DNA from: Ruminiclostridium sp.
GTDB lineage: Bacteria > Bacillota > Clostridia > Oscillospirales > Ruminococcaceae
Assembly (NCBI GenBank): GCA_024682455.1
Contig: JAIKZF010000099.1
Location: 1 to 53,041 of the forward strand
Length of the DNA: 53,041 bases
Direction of reading: 5' to 3'
Under the pieces are notes generated by a model. It was not told the DNA's origin and did no database searches. It was given only the letters and a program-made list of their open reading frames with translations. Every line of letters begins with the position of its first letter. Positions within the stretch are counted from its first letter, which is position 1. The translations under genes were made by a program, and so were the position numbers. Shown one piece after another: positions 51,712 through 53,041 of this stretch.

Positions 51712-52164
51712 TCAGTCCGGCTTATCCTCGTCTCCGTCGGCTCCCGCATCGTCGGGCTCCGCGCCGGGCTCTCCGCCGTTCTCCTCTTCGTCCTCGGCGA
51801 ATATCTCGTAATCGGAGAGTATGGGGCCGTCGTACTTGAGGTCGTCGTAGGTAGGTCTGCCCTTCACCTCGCCGGACGCGAGCTTTTCCTTGTAATCGTC
51901 ATAGTCGTAATCGAGCGCGCAGGTGAGCTTTGCCCAGCCGTCGTCGGTGTCGTCCTCCTCGTGCTCGGTCACGGGCTCGGAGAGCTCGAAGCACTTCATT
52001 CCGTACCACACCCAGAGATGTATCCTGTGGGTCTCCTTATCGGCTTTGTAGCGGTAATTGAACGTGTTTTCGCTTCCGGTATAGATATTCCCGTTCGACA
52101 CTATGGCGCGGCGCGGAAGCTTGAAATATATGGATCTCTGGTATGTGGCCGCGTTTACCTCCAT
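51712..52164 (-). CDS. Acidic protein, unknown
   Basis: A 150-residue protein with an N-terminal beta-rich half (SIYFKLPRRAIVSNGNIYTG, HRIHLWVWYGMKCFELSEPV). The C-terminal half is strongly acidic and rich in Asp, Glu, Gly and Pro. No signal peptide, membrane helix or known motif is present. GGAGGAT precedes ATG 52164. A terminator after secG separates the two genes. Acidic tails also occur on several other unknown proteins in this window. Confidence 0.72.
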   Translation of the reverse strand: MEVNAATYQRSIYFKLPRRAIVSNGNIYTGSENTFNYRYKADKETHRIHLWVWYGMKCFELSEPVTEHEEDDTDDGWAKLTCALDYDYDDYKEKLASGEVKGRPTYDDLKYDGPILSDYEIFAEDEEENGGEPGAEPDDAGADGDEDKPD

Positions 52165-52191
52165 ATTGAATCCTCCTTACAGTAAAAACTG

Positions 52192-52217
52192 CGCGGTACG
52201 GGATATCCCGTACCGCG
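52192..52217 (-). terminator. Terminator after secG
   Basis: CGCGGTACGGGAT (52192-52204) and its perfect complement (52205-52217) form a 26-bp palindrome. GCAGTTTTTAC follows on the minus strand. Confidence 0.8.
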
Positions 52218-52240
52218 GCATCGGACTGTTCCTGTTTCCG

Positions 52241-52660
52241 TTATTCGGCTGCGACCGTGTTCTCAACGACGTCCTGAGCCTCGTCGGACGAAGGAGCCGC
52301 AGTCTCGGGAGCCTCTGTGGCCTCGGAATCGGGCGCGATGTCGTCAATGGAGAAATCGGCGTCGGTGACCACCGCGATATTGTCGGAAGCCGACGAGCTG
52401 TTCTGATCGCCGCCCCAGTAAACCGTGATGAGGTTGACCGCGATAGCGACTACGAACACGATCACCGCAGCGACCTTTGTTGCTCTGGAGAGCTTTGCTT
52501 CTTTCGTTCTGCCGCTGTTCTTCTGGAAGTAGTTATCCGAGCTGCCGCCCGAGATAACGTTCGACATACCCTGCTTGGACTCCTGCATGAGCACGACAGC
52601 GATTATGAAAACGCATGAAAGTATCAGCAAAATTGCGAATATTATTTCTATTACCGTCAT
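52241..52660 (-). CDS. secG: Preprotein translocase subunit SecG
   Basis: A 139-residue SecYEG component. Helix 1 (VIEIIFAILLILSCVFIIAV) is followed by the family phrase VLMQESKQGMSNVISGGSSD and helix 2 (VAAVIVFVVAIAVNLITVYW). A C-terminal extension of about 55 residues rich in Ala, Ser, Asp and Glu is not found in standard SecG (about 75 residues). Its promoter is at 52702-52730. Confidence 0.94.
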   Translation of the reverse strand: MTVIEIIFAILLILSCVFIIAVVLMQESKQGMSNVISGGSSDNYFQKNSGRTKEAKLSRATKVAAVIVFVVAIAVNLITVYWGGDQNSSSASDNIAVVTDADFSIDDIAPDSEATEAPETAAPSSDEAQDVVENTVAAE

Positions 52661-52701
52661 TTTCTTTATCTCCTTACGTATTTTCGGATAATGCAGAGAT
52701 T

Positions 52702-52730
52702 ATTATAACACACTTTTTTTCCAATTGCAA
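52702..52730 (-). promoter_or_regulatory. Promoter of secG
   Basis: Minus-strand TTGCAA (52730-52725), 17-nt spacer, TATAAT (52707-52702) with TG one base before the -10. Confidence 0.8.
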
Positions 52731-52778
52731 GTCTTTTTTTAAAAAATTATGGATTTAATTAAAAATTACAAATTTCGG

Positions 52779-52807
52779 TTGCTTATTTAACCGTTATATG
52801 TTATAAT
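52779..52807 (+). promoter_or_regulatory. Plus-strand promoter facing the right edge
   Basis: TTGCTT (52779-52784), 17-nt spacer, TATAAT (52802-52807) with TG one base before the -10. It is divergent from the secG promoter. Transcription would start near 52814. Confidence 0.75.
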
Positions 52808-52813
52808 AAACTA

Positions 52814-53041
52814 TCACAGACCGGCTGAGGGACGCACGTCCCGCCGATATCCGGAAAGCACGGCGCACTCTCCGCGCGTTTTCCCGATATTATTCATTCC
52901 GAAAGACTGACTATTAAAAGTCAAGAGAAAAAACGAAAAATTTGTAAAACTTTTTCGAAAATCTTCTATGAGAAAAAAGGCATAACGAAAAAGACATCAA
53001 GCGATGCAGGAATTAATAATCCGATAGCTTTTAATACGCAG
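52814..53041 (+). other. Unassigned structured leader RNA, runs off the window
   Basis: At least 228 nt of predicted transcript contain no frame of useful length. Small stems are visible: GGGAC-GCAC-GTCCC (about 52829-52842) inside a CCGG...CCGG pair, and CGAAAAA...TTTTTCG (about 52935-52958). No terminator or strong RBS was found before the edge. It is probably the long leader of a gene beyond the window, or a small RNA. Confidence 0.4.

Overview
The window reads as a chromosomal segment of a moderately high-GC anaerobic Firmicute of class Clostridia, most like the Ruminococcaceae/Oscillospirales. The reasons are strong AGGAGG-type ribosome binding sites, -35/-10 promoters with a 17-nt spacer and often a TG motif before the -10, a clostridial housekeeping order (topA-trmFO-plsX-rnc-radical SAM-smc-ftsY-rdgB-yhbY-nadD-yqeK-rsfS), a CD1247-type zinc-ribbon protein, an infC-rpmI-rplT operon with a leader terminator, and dispersed GC-rich palindromic repeats. 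The species cannot be named from the sequence. No tRNA, rRNA, CRISPR array, insertion sequence or phage gene was seen.

Layout. 1-1366 (-): truncated sodium:alanine symporter. 1391-1549: imperfect inverted-repeat element with internal hairpins. 1731-3415 (+): a near-perfect sigma-28 (flagellar) promoter, two tiny leader ORFs chained by ATGA overlaps, and two flagella-type proteins. 3541-6461 (+): a DUF1624-like acyltransferase membrane protein, phosphoglucomutase and a small membrane protein. 6758-20472 (-): a beta-1,4-galactan utilisation locus. 20593-29996 (-): two MoxR/DUF58 modules, one with a DUF4129-like and one with a transglutaminase membrane protein, on either side of a DHH phosphoesterase that has its own promoter and terminator. 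30171-31010 (-): riboflavin ECF transporter RibU under an FMN riboswitch. 31040-34410 (-): zinc-ribbon protein, EF-P, Xaa-Pro peptidase, AroQ, YqeG-type phosphatase and S21. 34654-49236 (-): the long housekeeping run. 49291-50235 (+): one membrane protein. 50302-51670 (-): rplT, rpmI and infC with their leader. 51712-52660 (-): an acidic unknown and secG. From 52779 a plus-strand promoter fires out of the right edge into an unassigned leader.

How the genes work together. The galactan locus is a complete catabolic unit. A lipoprotein GH53 endo-galactanase (GanB) cuts galactan at the cell surface. A lipoprotein-anchored ABC importer (GanS, GanP, GanQ and a dedicated MsmK-type ATPase) brings in galacto-oligosaccharides. 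A large cytoplasmic GH2 beta-galactosidase releases galactose, and GalK phosphorylates it. A LacI-family regulator sits inside the operon, and a LacI-type palindrome lies just after the promoter upstream of ganB. Phosphoglucomutase, about 1.7 kb beyond the galK end, could complete the Leloir route. The leader of ganB carries a 99-bp tandem repeat, and the ganS-ganP gap carries three hairpins, so RNA structure probably sets relative expression.

The housekeeping half couples topology and tRNA modification (TopA, TrmFO), lipid synthesis (PlsX), RNA processing (RNase III), chromosome organisation (SMC), protein targeting (FtsY, SecG) and ribosome functions (YhbY, RsfS, S21, EF-P, IF-3, L35, L20). 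Many of these genes overlap by 1-20 nt and are probably translationally coupled.
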